A stretch of 64,000 nt of DNA from an uncultured Bacteroidales bacterium (GCA_949282265.1 CASDOZ010000005.1:1-64000); one strand, 5' to 3'; counted from the first letter of the stretch, positions 8,363-18,069 are shown. Notes: generated by a model not told the origin, from the letters alone. Made by a program: numbers and translations.

Positions 8363-9034
8363 CTAATCGCAAAGCACGTACAAATCTTTGCGCGGATTAA
8401 CCAACATCACCGGGATGGATGCATGCATAATGGCATATTCTTCAGGCGTACCGAAAAAGATGTCATCAAGGCCATAGTCGCGGGATGAAGAAAGCACGAG
8501 CATGCCGGCGGCCATTTGGTTTGCCATCTGCACGGCCTCCCTGAATAGCTTGAAACTGTCGGAACGGGCTTTTTGCAGTTCATAGTCCGCCTGGAACTTC
8601 TGAAACAGACCGGCAATCTTGTTCACATTGCGCTGTGCACGGGAACCATAATCGTTGGCTTGCAGCAGAGTGGTATTTGACTGGCAAAAGCGCCAGAACA
8701 TGACTGCATATTGTCCTTTCCCGACCTCTTCCTCTAAAAAACCGACCGGTACAAGCAAATGCCTGAAGTCATGCAGCTCTACCCTATCCGTCAGAAAAAC
8801 ATACGGTATGCGCAAAAACCTGCATGTTTTCAGGGATTTGCGAATCATTCTTGTTTTGTGAGGCATGCAAATAAACAAAAAGAGGACTTCGTGCTGACTG
8901 CAAAAGTCTTCCACATCGGCCAGATCCATGGTTTCCTGCCGGAATTCACGTTTGAAACATGCGGCCAGTTCCATCAACCGTGCCACACTGGTCTCCGACA
9001 AAGAAACATCCGGATGTGTTACCAATAGAATCAT
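8363..9034 (-). CDS. Universal-stress-protein-like protein
   Basis: This 223-residue soluble protein has the outline of a UspA-type fold. The N terminus is hydrophobic strand-like (MILLVTH). The C terminus contains LVLSSSRDYGLDDIFFGTPEEY...SIPVMLVNP, which resembles the end of Usp domains where a glycine-rich loop binds nucleotide. The classical ATP motif GxxGxxxG is not clearly present. Its role is unknown; Bacteroidales carry similar single-copy genes. It lies just downstream of tRNA-Val on the same strand, behind that tRNA's terminator, and no separate promoter was found. Confidence 0.6.
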   Translation of the reverse strand: MILLVTHPDVSLSETSVARLMELAACFKREFRQETMDLADVEDFCSQHEVLFLFICMPHKTRMIRKSLKTCRFLRIPYVFLTDRVELHDFRHLLVPVGFLEEEVGKGQYAVMFWRFCQSNTTLLQANDYGSRAQRNVNKIAGLFQKFQADYELQKARSDSFKLFREAVQMANQMAAGMLVLSSSRDYGLDDIFFGTPEEYAIMHASIPVMLVNPRKDLYVLCD

Positions 9035-9062
9035 ATTACATCAATTTAAAAGCGACGAGGGA

Positions 9063-9106
9063 TATAAAAAAATATCAGCCGCTATTTTTTGAAATAAACG
9101 ACTGAT
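9063..9106 (-). terminator. Terminator after tRNA-Val
   Basis: The hairpin pairs 9074-9081 (ATCAGCCG) with 9099-9106 (CGACTGAT), one G-U pair, with further A-T pairing inside. On the - strand it is followed by ATTTTTTTAT. Confidence 0.75.
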
Positions 9107-9127
9107 ACTCCCGATTGTTTAACCTCG

Positions 9128-9202
9128 TGGGCGTTGACGGATTCGAACCGCCGACCCTCTGCTTGTAAGGCAGATGCTCTGAACCAGCTGAGCTAAACGC
9201 CC
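9128..9202 (-). tRNA. tRNA-Val, anticodon TAC
   Basis: The - strand folds as a standard tRNA. The acceptor stem is GGGCGTT with AACGCCC, the D arm is AGCTCAGCTGGTT, the anticodon stem is CTGCC/GGCAG-like with loop TTACAAG (anticodon TAC), and the T loop is TTCGAATC. The discriminator is A and CCA is not encoded. Confidence 0.97.
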
Positions 9203-9236
9203 TCGTTGCTTCCCGTTTCGTTCCTGAAAGCGGGTG

Positions 9237-9267
9237 CAAAGATACGAGTTTTTTTGAAACCACCAAA
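9237..9267 (-). promoter_or_regulatory. Promoter of tRNA-Val
   Basis: On the - strand TTTG (9267-9264), 19 bases, then TATCTTTG (9244-9237): a perfect consensus. This shows that the octamer found in the CRISPR repeats is the ordinary housekeeping -7 element of this genome. Confidence 0.88.
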
Positions 9268-9348
9268 ATATTTCTGCACTTTTTTTTGTTTTTTCTTTAT
9301 GCATTATCATAAACAATTGATTTACAGTGCAGCATATTTCTGTTTTAA

Positions 9349-11544
9349 TTATCGGATAAACAACAGCTCCCGATATTTTGGAAGTGACCACATTTCATCA
9401 TCCACTATCAGTTCCAATTTGTCTGCATGATAGCGGATAATATCAAAATATGGCAAAACCGTATCATGGTAGGCTACGGCTTTCCGATATTCGCTTTCAA
9501 TCCGATTTGCCACCTTGCGGGCCTCGACCATGGCATCCACATTGGCCTTAATGGCAGAAACGTGTTCTGCAATTGTTTCTACCAGCGATGCATCCATGGC
9601 AGACAGTTCCTCTGCCCTTTCTGCCGGATAAACGGCCTTGATTTTGTACACGTTGTCGAGCAGCAACGACTGATAGCGTGTAGCTATGGGCACGATGTGG
9701 TTGATAGCCAAATCGCCCAGCACGCGGGCTTCAATCTGGATTTTCTTGGTATAGATTTCCCATTTCACCTCGTTGCGTGCATGCAATTCCTTTTCTGTCA
9801 TTACACCGGTTTCTTCAAACATTCTGATACTTTCCGGCGTCGTGTAACACTTGAATATTTCAGGTACGCTCGTTTCACAATCCAGTCCGCGGCGGGCAGC
9901 TTCCTTTTTCCATTCATCGCTATAGCCGTTTCCGTCAAAACATATCGGTTTGGAGACCTTGATATATTCTTTCAGCGTTTCAAAAATGGCTTTTTCTTTG
10001 GTGTTTCCGGCAGCAATTCTGGCATCGACTGTTGCCTTGAATTCCTTCAACTGGGCAGCCATGGCCGTATTCAGCGCAATCATGGCAGATGAGCAGTTTG
10101 CCACCGAGCCAACAGCCCTGAACTCGAAGCGGTTTCCCGTAAAGGCAAAAGGCGATGTACGGTTGCGGTCCGTGTTGTCCAGAAGAACTTCCGGAATATG
10201 TGCAATGCCAAGGCTCAGTTTCTTTTTGCTTGACATGACAATGGCCTCTTCGGCCGTCGCGTTTTCTATTTTTTCCAGTATGGCACTGATTTGCGTCCCC
10301 AGAAACGCCGAAATGATGGCAGGAGGTGCTTCGTTTGCGCCCAAGCGATGGGCATTCGTTGCCGAACTGATAGAAGCTTTAAGCAAACCGTTGTTTTTGT
10401 AAACTGCCATCAACACATTCACAAGAAAAGTAACGAACTGCAGGTTTTCTTCCGGCGTTTTTCCGGGCGTGAACAATCCGACACCAGTATCCGTGCCCAA
10501 CGACCAGTTGTTGTGCTTTCCTGATCCGTTGATACCGGCAAACGGCTTTTCGTGCAACAACACACGGAATCCGTGACGACGGGCCACCTTGCGCATCAAC
10601 GACATGACCAACAGGTTCTGATCGACCGCCAGATTGGTTTCACCGAAAATCGGCGCCAATTCGAACTGGTTAGGTGCAACCTCGTTATGTCTTGTTTTCA
10701 ATGGAATTCCATACTTGTAGGCCTCAAATTCCAGGTCTTTCATAAAGGCTGACACACGTCCGGGAATAGAACCGAAATAGTGGTCGTCCAACTGCTGGTT
10801 TTTGGCCGATTCATGCCCGAGCAAGGTACGTCCGGTCAGCAGCAAATCAGGACGGGTAGCATACAAGCCTTCATCAACCAAGAAATATTCCTGCTCCCAG
10901 CCCAAATAAGAATATACCTTCTTTACTTTGGGGTTGAACATCTGGCAGACTGCCGTGGCCGCCTTATCGACCGCATTCAAGGCTTTCAGCAAAGGCGCTT
11001 TCATGTCGAGCGATTCACCCGTATAGGAAATGAAGATTGTCGGGATGCACAATGTGTCGTCCATGACGAAAGCCGGCGAGGATGGATCCCAAGCCGTATA
11101 ACCGCGCGCCTCGAATGTGCTGCGGATACCTCCGTTCGGGAATGATGATGCATCCGGTTCCTGCTGTGCAAGCAGTTTGCCTGAAAAATCCTCGATAACC
11201 GCTTCGCCGGGACCGGCCACATAATCAATAAACGAATCATGTTTTTGCGCCGTGCCGTCCGTAAGCGGCTGGAACCAATGCGTATAATGTGTCGCGCCCA
11301 ATTCCATGGCCCACTGCTTCATGCCTGCGGCGACATCGTCGGCGATGCTACGGTCAAGCGTTTCACCGTTCTTGACTGCGTTCTGAATGGCGTTCACCAC
11401 ATCTTTCGACAAATATTTGGCCATCGTGGAGGCCGTAAACACATATTTAGCATAATAATCGGCAATGTGGCGCGCCGGAACCTGGACATCGAGCGCTTTC
11501 TTCTTGAAAGCCTCTTCTACTGCTTTAAACCTTAACGTACTCAT
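9349..11544 (-). CDS. glnN: Glutamine synthetase type III
   Basis: The 731-residue enzyme makes glutamine from glutamate, ammonia and ATP. Length and sequence fit GSIII, the large dodecameric form common in Bacteroidetes, not the ~470-residue GSI. Recognisable segments are the N-terminal GSIII domain (ATHYTHWFQPLTDGTAQKHDSF), KTRHNEVAPNQFELAP, GSGKHNNWSLGTDTG and NRTSPFAFTGNRFEFRAVGS. I chose the ATG at 11544 (MSTLRFKAVEEAF); the open frame extends 10 codons further, but that extension covers the -7 element. It appears monocistronic. Confidence 0.95.
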   Translation of the reverse strand: MSTLRFKAVEEAFKKKALDVQVPARHIADYYAKYVFTASTMAKYLSKDVVNAIQNAVKNGETLDRSIADDVAAGMKQWAMELGATHYTHWFQPLTDGTAQKHDSFIDYVAGPGEAVIEDFSGKLLAQQEPDASSFPNGGIRSTFEARGYTAWDPSSPAFVMDDTLCIPTIFISYTGESLDMKAPLLKALNAVDKAATAVCQMFNPKVKKVYSYLGWEQEYFLVDEGLYATRPDLLLTGRTLLGHESAKNQQLDDHYFGSIPGRVSAFMKDLEFEAYKYGIPLKTRHNEVAPNQFELAPIFGETNLAVDQNLLVMSLMRKVARRHGFRVLLHEKPFAGINGSGKHNNWSLGTDTGVGLFTPGKTPEENLQFVTFLVNVLMAVYKNNGLLKASISSATNAHRLGANEAPPAIISAFLGTQISAILEKIENATAEEAIVMSSKKKLSLGIAHIPEVLLDNTDRNRTSPFAFTGNRFEFRAVGSVANCSSAMIALNTAMAAQLKEFKATVDARIAAGNTKEKAIFETLKEYIKVSKPICFDGNGYSDEWKKEAARRGLDCETSVPEIFKCYTTPESIRMFEETGVMTEKELHARNEVKWEIYTKKIQIEARVLGDLAINHIVPIATRYQSLLLDNVYKIKAVYPAERAEELSAMDASLVETIAEHVSAIKANVDAMVEARKVANRIESEYRKAVAYHDTVLPYFDIIRYHADKLELIVDDEMWSLPKYRELLFIR

Positions 11545-11561
11545 AATTCTCTTCGTTGCCG

Positions 11562-11569
11562 CAAAGGTA
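11562..11569 (-). promoter_or_regulatory. glnN -7 element
   Basis: On the - strand TACCTTTG, 17 bases upstream of the chosen ATG. A -33 match at the usual distance was not found. Confidence 0.45.
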
Positions 11570-11706
11570 CGCATTTAGTCAAAAACACACATCCTTTTCC
11601 AACAGTTTCATGCAAAAAAAGTATTTGGCAGCACATTCGCGTGGCCAATTACAGGCCAGGAAAAGTCCCAATCCTGTTTTTTTAATTCTTTTACCATATC
11701 CGGTAA

Positions 11707-11736
11707 TTGAAAAGCCGGGCAAAAAAAGTAATTTTG
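11707..11736 (+). promoter_or_regulatory. Promoter of the thioesterase gene
   Basis: TTG at 11707-11709, 19 bases, TAATTTTG at 11729-11736. The ATG follows 26 bases downstream, which supports the short start of the gene. Confidence 0.75.
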
Positions 11737-11762
11737 CGGAAGACAAAAATCTATCCACAATT

Positions 11763-12275
11763 ATGAAACGACTATTAAACCCGTGGCGGGGATTGGAAGG
11801 CTACAACTGCTTTGGCTGCTCGCCCGACAACCCATCAGGCGTACACATGGAATTTTATGAAGATGGCGATGAAATCGTATCCGTATGGCATCCGCGCCCT
11901 GACTTCCAAGGCTGGCTGAACACGCTGCATGGCGGGATACAATCCGTGCTGTTGGACGAAATTTGCGCATGGGCGGTTATCCGCAAACTGAACACAACCG
12001 GCGTAACCAGCCGCATGGAAACCCGCTTCCGCAAATCCATCTCCACCGAAGATGATTACCTGGTGCTCCGTGCACATATCATCAGCCACCGCCGCAACCT
12101 GGTGGAAATCAAAGCCGCCATCTACAACCATGCCGGTGAGATTTGCTCCGAAGCGACCTGCCAGTATTTTACTTTCCCGCCGGAAAAAGCGAAAAACATG
12201 TACTTCCGCACATGCGAAACTGTTGGCGGCGATGTTACGTTGGAAGAAGCCATCGCACACCATGCAACACATTAA
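11763..12275 (+). CDS. PaaI-family hotdog thioesterase
   Basis: The 170-residue predicted acyl-CoA thioesterase contains NCFGCSPDNPSGVHMEF, GWLNTLHGGIQSVLLDE and TSRMETRFRKSI. These follow the PaaI-like hotdog pattern, where the LHGG segment and the acidic residue in LLDE lie on the active-site helix. The substrate is unknown. The start is the ATG at 11763, just downstream of a clear promoter; longer in-frame starts would run through that promoter. It stands alone between glnN (divergent) and the nuclease gene (convergent). Confidence 0.85.
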   Translation: MKRLLNPWRGLEGYNCFGCSPDNPSGVHMEFYEDGDEIVSVWHPRPDFQGWLNTLHGGIQSVLLDEICAWAVIRKLNTTGVTSRMETRFRKSISTEDDYLVLRAHIISHRRNLVEIKAAIYNHAGEICSEATCQYFTFPPEKAKNMYFRTCETVGGDVTLEEAIAHHATH

Positions 12276-12289
12276 AACGAAGCAAAAAA

Positions 12290-12325
12290 AATCGCAGCCA
12301 ATCTGAAATTGACTGCGGTTTCTTT
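12290..12325. terminator. Two-way terminator between thioesterase and nuclease genes
   Basis: Stem AATCGCAG (12290-12297) with CTGCGGTT (12313-12320), extended by CAAT with ATTG. It is flanked by an A-run on the left and a T-rich run on the right, so it can act on both strands. Confidence 0.7.
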
Positions 12326-12338
12326 GTTTTTTATCGCC

Positions 12339-13403
12339 TTATCGTTTCTTCACCAAATAAATATACGTGGGGAAATGGTCGCTGTAACCATTTGTCCAGA
12401 CGCCGCCTGCAAATGTCCTTTTCGGCGAACCTTTGCGTTTCCCTTCCTGCTCCACCAGGAACGGCCGGTTGAAAATTTCCGCTTTCCAGAAACTGAGTTC
12501 ACTCCGGTCCGCATTGGCCAGGTTGCCGGAAATGATAATCTGGTCGAACAAATTCCACTGCCCGTTATAAGCCAGCGACCCGATACCTTTGTCCAAGGTT
12601 TTCCAAAGCGTGTTGTAGTAACCTTGCGGTTCGACTTCCGACTTTTCCTTTTTAGCCCCCAACGCTTCGGCGCAACTTGCATTATAAGGATCATCGTTCA
12701 AGTCGCCCATGATAATGATTTTTGCTTTCGGTTCGCGGTTGTAGAGCGAATCGCATATAGCCTTGACCGACAAGGCCGCCGCCACACGGTTCGGCCGCGA
12801 TGCTTCTTCGCCGCCATAGCGCGATGGCCAATGGTTGACAATGACATGGATTTTCTCTCCCTGCAAATAGCCGCTCACCAACAATTGCAAACGTGTGCGC
12901 ATCAATTCGCCATTGACATACAAAGGATAGGCCTTGGTCGCCGTCGGCGTGAAATAGGTCGGGTTATACAACAGGCCGACATCAATCCCGCGGTGGTCGG
13001 GCCCTTCTTCCAAAATGACTTGGTAATTGCGTGGCTGCAAAGCAGGTTGTTTCACAAGGTCTTCTAGGACACCTTTGTTCTCGACCTCCGAAACACCGAC
13101 TATAACAGCACCTACGGGCGTTACATCCGTCCCTATCTGCGAAATGGCATAAGCCATGTTTTTCTGTTTGCTCCGATATTTCATGCCCGTCCAACGGTTC
13201 GGCCCATCAGGCAAGTATTCATCATCGCCACTGTTGTTCGGGTCATCTATGGTATCGAACAAATTTTCCAAATTGTAAAAAGCCACGCAACTAACAGAAA
13301 AGGATTCCTTTTGGGTGGACTTACCGTTTTTGTTATTTTTCTGGGCTGTAATAAAACCGCAGCAAAAAGCCACGCATAGCAATAGAATAAGGTTACGCTT
13401 CAT
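12339..13403 (-). CDS. Secreted endonuclease/exonuclease/phosphatase-family protein
   Basis: The 354-residue protein begins with a signal peptide (MKRNLILLLCVAFCCGFITAQ) and has a full EEP catalytic domain. The metal and phosphate ligands are visible in order: Asn in FYNLENLF, Glu in VSEVEN, His in VNHWPSR, Asp/Asn in MGDLNDDP and Asp-His in SDHFP. It should cut phosphodiester or phosphoester bonds outside the cytoplasm, probably extracellular nucleic acid. It is divergent from a TonB receptor/DUF5689 pair, which suggests coupled nutrient capture. The start at 13403 is chosen for the signal peptide and the promoter just upstream. Confidence 0.88.
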   Translation of the reverse strand: MKRNLILLLCVAFCCGFITAQKNNKNGKSTQKESFSVSCVAFYNLENLFDTIDDPNNSGDDEYLPDGPNRWTGMKYRSKQKNMAYAISQIGTDVTPVGAVIVGVSEVENKGVLEDLVKQPALQPRNYQVILEEGPDHRGIDVGLLYNPTYFTPTATKAYPLYVNGELMRTRLQLLVSGYLQGEKIHVIVNHWPSRYGGEEASRPNRVAAALSVKAICDSLYNREPKAKIIIMGDLNDDPYNASCAEALGAKKEKSEVEPQGYYNTLWKTLDKGIGSLAYNGQWNLFDQIIISGNLANADRSELSFWKAEIFNRPFLVEQEGKRKGSPKRTFAGGVWTNGYSDHFPTYIYLVKKR

Positions 13404-13431
13404 AATGGAATAATAGATAAAATTTTTGCGG

Positions 13432-13461
13432 CAAATATAGATAAAAAAAAGAAATAACAAA
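13432..13461 (-). promoter_or_regulatory. Promoter of the nuclease gene
   Basis: On the - strand TTTG (13461-13458), 18 bases, then TATATTTG (13439-13432), 29 bases before the start codon. Confidence 0.65.
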
Positions 13462-13658
13462 TACCAAAACCCATTTAACACGACAAATATCACCGATATG
13501 CCATACAACCACATTCACTGAATGGCATCACGCAGGTTGCAACAACCACAAACTATCTATTTGATGCATTACCAGTTAACGGAATAATTATGCAAATATG
13601 CAGGGTGCATGAAAAGGGTTGTTGAAAAAAATGTCATCACTTTTTCACAAGCAAATGC

Positions 13659-13688
13659 TTGCTGTTTCTACAAAAAGTCGTATCTTGC
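13659..13688 (+). promoter_or_regulatory. Promoter of the TonB receptor operon
   Basis: TTG (13659-13661), 19 bases, TATCTTGC (13681-13688). The -7 element deviates from TAnnTTTG at its end. It leaves a 78-base untranslated leader. Confidence 0.55.
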
Positions 13689-13766
13689 ACGGCTTTTTTC
13701 CAAATTTAAGCGAAAGATGACACTAATCCTACTAACTAATTTATACTAACTATAAAAAAAGCTACT

Positions 13767-16700
13767 ATGAAGAGATTATTGTGCGCCCTTTTGTTTAGCG
13801 TTTGTTTTTTCCCGCTATTCGCGCAGCAAGCATCGCTTAAAGGCGTTATCCACGCCGAAGACTCCGGCGAACCGATAACGGGAGTCACCATTACGCTGGG
13901 AAACCAGGACATTTCAACAACCACCAACGCTAAAGGCGAATTTACCCTAATGCTTCTGGAACCAATGGATGAAGAGGTTATTATCCATGCCGACGGTTAT
14001 TTAACACAAGTCAAATTGGTAAAGCTCAATGTTGACCAAATAACCGACATGGGTACAATATCGCTTAAACCTGACATTGTCGCAGACGTACAGCAAGAAC
14101 TGTTGCTGCAACTCTCCGAAGCCGAACTGGAAAGCGATGAAGGCGGCTCGCAGAACATGTCCACAGCCTTGTCATCTGGTGGCGACGTTTACACCTCGCA
14201 CATTTCATACGCTTTCAGCCCCATGCGTTTCCGCGTGCGCGGCTATGGGCAAGAATATGAAAACAACTACATCAACGGCATCAATTTCAACAGCCAAGAA
14301 CGGGGCAACTTCAACTACTCCATGATTGGCGGCTTGAACGACGCGACGCGCAACAAGGACGTTACGAACGGCATAGAGGCCAACCCGATTTCGTTCGGTG
14401 GCATCGGTTCAACGACCAACATTCTGACCACGGCGAGCCGCATTGCCGCTGGCTGGAAAGTCGGATTGTCGGGCACGAACCGCAACTACAAAGGCCGCGC
14501 ATACATTACATACGGTACCGGCGTACTGGAAAACGGTTGGGCATTCGCCGGGTCGTTGGCCTACCGTTATTCGCCATACATTGACACCAAGAATCCGGTT
14601 ATCGGCGAAGGTATTTTTTATAATTCGGCTGCCTACTATTTTTCTGCCGAGAAGAAGTTCAACGACCAGCACACATTGGCACTTACCACATTTGGCTCAC
14701 CAACTGCACGTGCACAATCGGCAGCCGTAACGCAGGAAGCCTACAACCTATACGGTTCCATCTACTATAACCCCTATTGGGGCTACCAAAATGGCAAAGT
14801 GCGCAATTCGCGTGTCGTAAAGAGCTTTGATCCGACCGTTACGCTGAATTACGAATGGAAAATCAACGAAAACCACACTATTAATATTAATGAAGGTTTC
14901 CATTACAGCATGTACAGCAATTCGGCACTGACATTCTACAACGCGCCCGACCCGCGGCCGGACTACTACCGCAACCTGCCCTCGTTCCTGTTCGACAACC
15001 AAATAGACGCAAACGGGAACTTCATCATGGAAGACATGAATGGCGTATCATTGGGTAAGATGCAATCCTACACCGCTGCCAACGGACAGGAATACGCTTT
15101 CGGCCCATCCATAGACTACAACAGCTACACGTCCTTGATAGACGGCTGGGTAGAACGTGACCCGAGCGTAACACAAATCCAATGGGATGAATTATACCAG
15201 GCCAACTACCGCAACAACATTGTAAATCCGACCGGAACGGCCAAATACATGGTTGAACGCCGCCATAACGACATTTGGGAAAACATGTTCAACGCATTAT
15301 GGCGCGGACAATTGACTCCTCATTTGAAAATGACCGCTGGTCTGGATACGAAAGTATCGCAAGGAAGGCACTACAAAACCGTGGATGACCTGCTGGGCGC
15401 CAACCAGTGGATTGACGTGGATCCGTTCGCAGAACGCGACATTGCCGACTTGGCACAAAACATCGGCCTGACACAAGCCGCCATTGAACACGTAAAACAA
15501 AACGACACGGAAAACCCGAACCGGCCCGTAAAAGAAGGCGATGTATTCGGTTATAACTACAACATCAACATGTACCAGGCATCTGTTTTCGCACAAAACG
15601 AATGGAATTTCCACGCCGTGGACTTCTACTACGCCCTGAAAGGGACATTCAGCAGTTTCCAGCGCGAAGGCTTCATGGAGAACGGACGTGCAGTTTACCT
15701 GCAACGTATCTATGCACAATATGACCCGGCCAATGCCGACACATGGAAAGACATATACACATCCAAAGGCAAAGGCTATCTGGCCACATTCTTAGATCCA
15801 TCGCTGAAAGCAGGCGTAACCTACAAGATTGACGGACGCAACCACCTGAAAGCAAATGTGCTGGCCGAAACCCGCGCACCACTGGCACGCAATGCCTACA
15901 TTTCGCAACGTATCCACGACCGCATGGTGGACAATTTAAGTTCGGCCAAAATCCTGTCATACGATTTGAGCTACGAGTTCAATTTCCGCCCCGTGCGCGG
16001 ACGTATCACGGCCTACCGGACGCATTTCCTGAACCAGACGGAATTGAACGGATATTACGATGACGGCTACCGCACTTTCGTAAACCAAGCCATGACCGGC
16101 ATAAACAGCATACACCAAGGCGTGGAATTTGCCGCTGCCGTAAAGATGGGCATGTACTTCACTTTGTCGGCTGCCGCAACAGTATCGGACAACCATTACA
16201 CATCAAACGCATACAGTGTTACCAGCGCCGAAAACGGCATGGCATTGGCTGTTTCGAACTCCGGATACCCGCTCTACGAATTGCGCGACAGCGTGCTGAT
16301 CAACGGCCTGAAAGTAGCCAACGGGCCGCAATTGGCCGGAAGTCTGAAACTGAGTTTCTTCCACCCGAAAATGTGGTTTGCGGACATTACGGTCAGCTAC
16401 TTTGACTGGAACTACCTGGATTTCTCGCCCTCGCGCCGTATGCAGGGATTGTTCACCGGCGTCCGTGCCGATGGCTCCAAAGTGAATGGGACATACACCA
16501 TTGAAACGGAAACTGTAAAAGATAACAACGGAAATCCTGTCACTCAAGTCATATATGACGAAAACGGACATCCGAAAGTAGCCTATCCGCACTCCATACT
16601 GTCGAACCAGGAATCCTTGGTCAGCTCGCAGTGGTACAACCGTTTCTTAGTGGACTTGTCGGTCGGCAAACTAATATACTTGCCGAAACGCCAGTCGCTC

Positions 16701-16922
16701 AGCATAAACCTGAGCGTAAGCAACCTGCTCAACAACACCAATATGAAAACCGGCGGATACCAGCAGGGACGTATCCCGACCAACAGCAAGCAAGGCACAG
16801 CATTCGAAGGACAGAACAACATACAAGCACAACGCATATCGAACAACGTATGGAAATTCCCGTCCAAGTATTACTACGCATGGGGAGCCAACTTCTTCCT
16901 GAACTTGACTTACAAATTCTAA
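13767..16922 (+). CDS. TonB-dependent outer-membrane receptor
   Basis: The 1051-residue protein has a signal peptide (residues 1-20, ending FAQ), then a carboxypeptidase-regulatory-like beta domain (about 21-95: LKGVIHAEDSGEPITGVTI). A plug domain (about 130-240, with FRVRGYGQEYENNYINGI) and a 22-strand-type barrel ending in the aromatic LNLTYKF follow. It should import a substrate with energy from TonB-ExbBD, which is encoded at 27849-29785. It forms an operon with the DUF5689 lipoprotein 19 bases downstream rather than with a SusD-type partner, so a glycan substrate is not implied. Confidence 0.92.
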   Translation: MKRLLCALLFSVCFFPLFAQQASLKGVIHAEDSGEPITGVTITLGNQDISTTTNAKGEFTLMLLEPMDEEVIIHADGYLTQVKLVKLNVDQITDMGTISLKPDIVADVQQELLLQLSEAELESDEGGSQNMSTALSSGGDVYTSHISYAFSPMRFRVRGYGQEYENNYINGINFNSQERGNFNYSMIGGLNDATRNKDVTNGIEANPISFGGIGSTTNILTTASRIAAGWKVGLSGTNRNYKGRAYITYGTGVLENGWAFAGSLAYRYSPYIDTKNPVIGEGIFYNSAAYYFSAEKKFNDQHTLALTTFGSPTARAQSAAVTQEAYNLYGSIYYNPYWGYQNGKVRNSRVVKSFDPTVTLNYEWKINENHTININEGFHYSMYSNSALTFYNAPDPRPDYYRNLPSFLFDNQIDANGNFIMEDMNGVSLGKMQSYTAANGQEYAFGPSIDYNSYTSLIDGWVERDPSVTQIQWDELYQANYRNNIVNPTGTAKYMVERRHNDIWENMFNALWRGQLTPHLKMTAGLDTKVSQGRHYKTVDDLLGANQWIDVDPFAERDIADLAQNIGLTQAAIEHVKQNDTENPNRPVKEGDVFGYNYNINMYQASVFAQNEWNFHAVDFYYALKGTFSSFQREGFMENGRAVYLQRIYAQYDPANADTWKDIYTSKGKGYLATFLDPSLKAGVTYKIDGRNHLKANVLAETRAPLARNAYISQRIHDRMVDNLSSAKILSYDLSYEFNFRPVRGRITAYRTHFLNQTELNGYYDDGYRTFVNQAMTGINSIHQGVEFAAAVKMGMYFTLSAAATVSDNHYTSNAYSVTSAENGMALAVSNSGYPLYELRDSVLINGLKVANGPQLAGSLKLSFFHPKMWFADITVSYFDWNYLDFSPSRRMQGLFTGVRADGSKVNGTYTIETETVKDNNGNPVTQVIYDENGHPKVAYPHSILSNQESLVSSQWYNRFLVDLSVGKLIYLPKRQSLSINLSVSNLLNNTNMKTGGYQQGRIPTNSKQGTAFEGQNNIQAQRISNNVWKFPSKYYYAWGANFFLNLTYKF

Positions 16923-16941
16923 CAATGTCCAACTGCTAATA

Positions 16942-18000
16942 ATGAAACGAAATATGAAAACGAACAAAATAATCAGCCTGCTCGCCCTGACGGCACTCCT
17001 TGCAGTTGCCTGCGAGCCGAACCATGAACCGATATCGGAACAAGACAATACGGACTATACGTACTATACGCTTCGGGCATTCTTAGACACATTCCTTACT
17101 GAAAAAGGTGTCTTGGAACCCGTGCGCACACGTGCCAACGGCGAAAACGGGACCGGATTTTTCAGCGTGGACACGCTGCCAACCTACGGCCCTAACATTA
17201 TCATCAAAGGCCGCGTCGTGTCGGATGACTATGCCGGCAATTTGTACAAGACCCTGGTTATCCAAGATACGCAATATCCCGAACAAGGCCTGCGCATATC
17301 AGTGGATGCAAGTAACATTTCCGGCCTCTATCCGATGGGACAAGTCATTTCCATACGCTGCAACGGATTGGCCGTAGGCAAATATGCCACACAACCGCAA
17401 CTGGCCGTGCCGAGCTATAACAACAACACGGATGCGCAGAACGCCAGCCAAAAAGTGGGTTGGGCGCCGGGACGCATTCCATTGCCACGCTTCCGTGCTG
17501 CCGTAACAGCCATTGGCAAGCCTGAGCTTGATAAGATTGTCGTGGATACCATGACCATTCCTGAAATCCTTGCTTCCACACCACGTGAAATGGAAGGACG
17601 GCTTGTGTGCATCAAGAATATCCACTTTAACCAGAAATATGCCAATACTTACGGTGAACTGGCTGATTTGACGACTGGCGACCCATCAACCGACACCAAC
17701 GCAAAAGTATTCGCGCCGACTACCAATTTCGTAGGCTATCCGCAGGGACGCGCCATTGAGGACGGAGATGGCAACTGGATTCTGGTTTCGACCAGCGAAT
17801 ATGCCAAGTTCGCATACACTATTATTCCTGAGGCAGAATATGTAGGAACCGTAACCGGCATAGTCGGGAACTACCGCGACAACGCCCGCTATGCAGCTGA
17901 CGATGCTGACTGGAGCATCACGCTGCGCTCCCTGGATGACCTGCAGCTCTTCAATGCGGAAGGCAAAGCCTGGGAACCCAAAGAGTGGAATGCACAATAA
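16942..18000 (+). CDS. DUF5689-domain lipoprotein
   Basis: The 352-residue lipoprotein has a lipobox LAVAC around residue 24 (the Cys is the lipidation site). The body contains IIIKGRVVSDDYAGNLYKTLVIQD and ISIRCNGLAVGKY, the OB-fold-like pattern of DUF5689. Proteins of this family often accompany TonB receptors and secreted EEP nucleases, and both are present here. A surface role in substrate capture is inferred. The start may be at the first Met or at the fifth codon. A terminator follows. Confidence 0.8.
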   Translation: MKRNMKTNKIISLLALTALLAVACEPNHEPISEQDNTDYTYYTLRAFLDTFLTEKGVLEPVRTRANGENGTGFFSVDTLPTYGPNIIIKGRVVSDDYAGNLYKTLVIQDTQYPEQGLRISVDASNISGLYPMGQVISIRCNGLAVGKYATQPQLAVPSYNNNTDAQNASQKVGWAPGRIPLPRFRAAVTAIGKPELDKIVVDTMTIPEILASTPREMEGRLVCIKNIHFNQKYANTYGELADLTTGDPSTDTNAKVFAPTTNFVGYPQGRAIEDGDGNWILVSTSEYAKFAYTIIPEAEYVGTVTGIVGNYRDNARYAADDADWSITLRSLDDLQLFNAEGKAWEPKEWNAQ

Positions 18001-18018
18001 ATTACCGAATCATCCACA

Positions 18019-18051
18019 AATCCCTCCTGCCCGACCGTGGGAGGGATTTTT
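18019..18051 (+). terminator. Terminator after the DUF5689 gene
   Basis: Stem AATCCCTCC (18019-18027) with GGAGGGATT (18040-18048), then TTT. The next gene starts only 19 bases later, so cvpA may depend on read-through or on a promoter I did not recognise. Confidence 0.8.
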
Positions 18052-18069
18052 ACATAAAAACAACAAGAC

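Larger units (their letters stand above)
13404..13766. other. Divergent intergenic region with two promoters
   Basis: This 363-bp stretch has no open frame of note. It holds a - strand promoter near the nuclease gene and a + strand promoter near the TonB receptor gene. The roughly 200 bases between them are AT-rich, with no palindrome that I could recognise as an operator. Confidence 0.7.
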
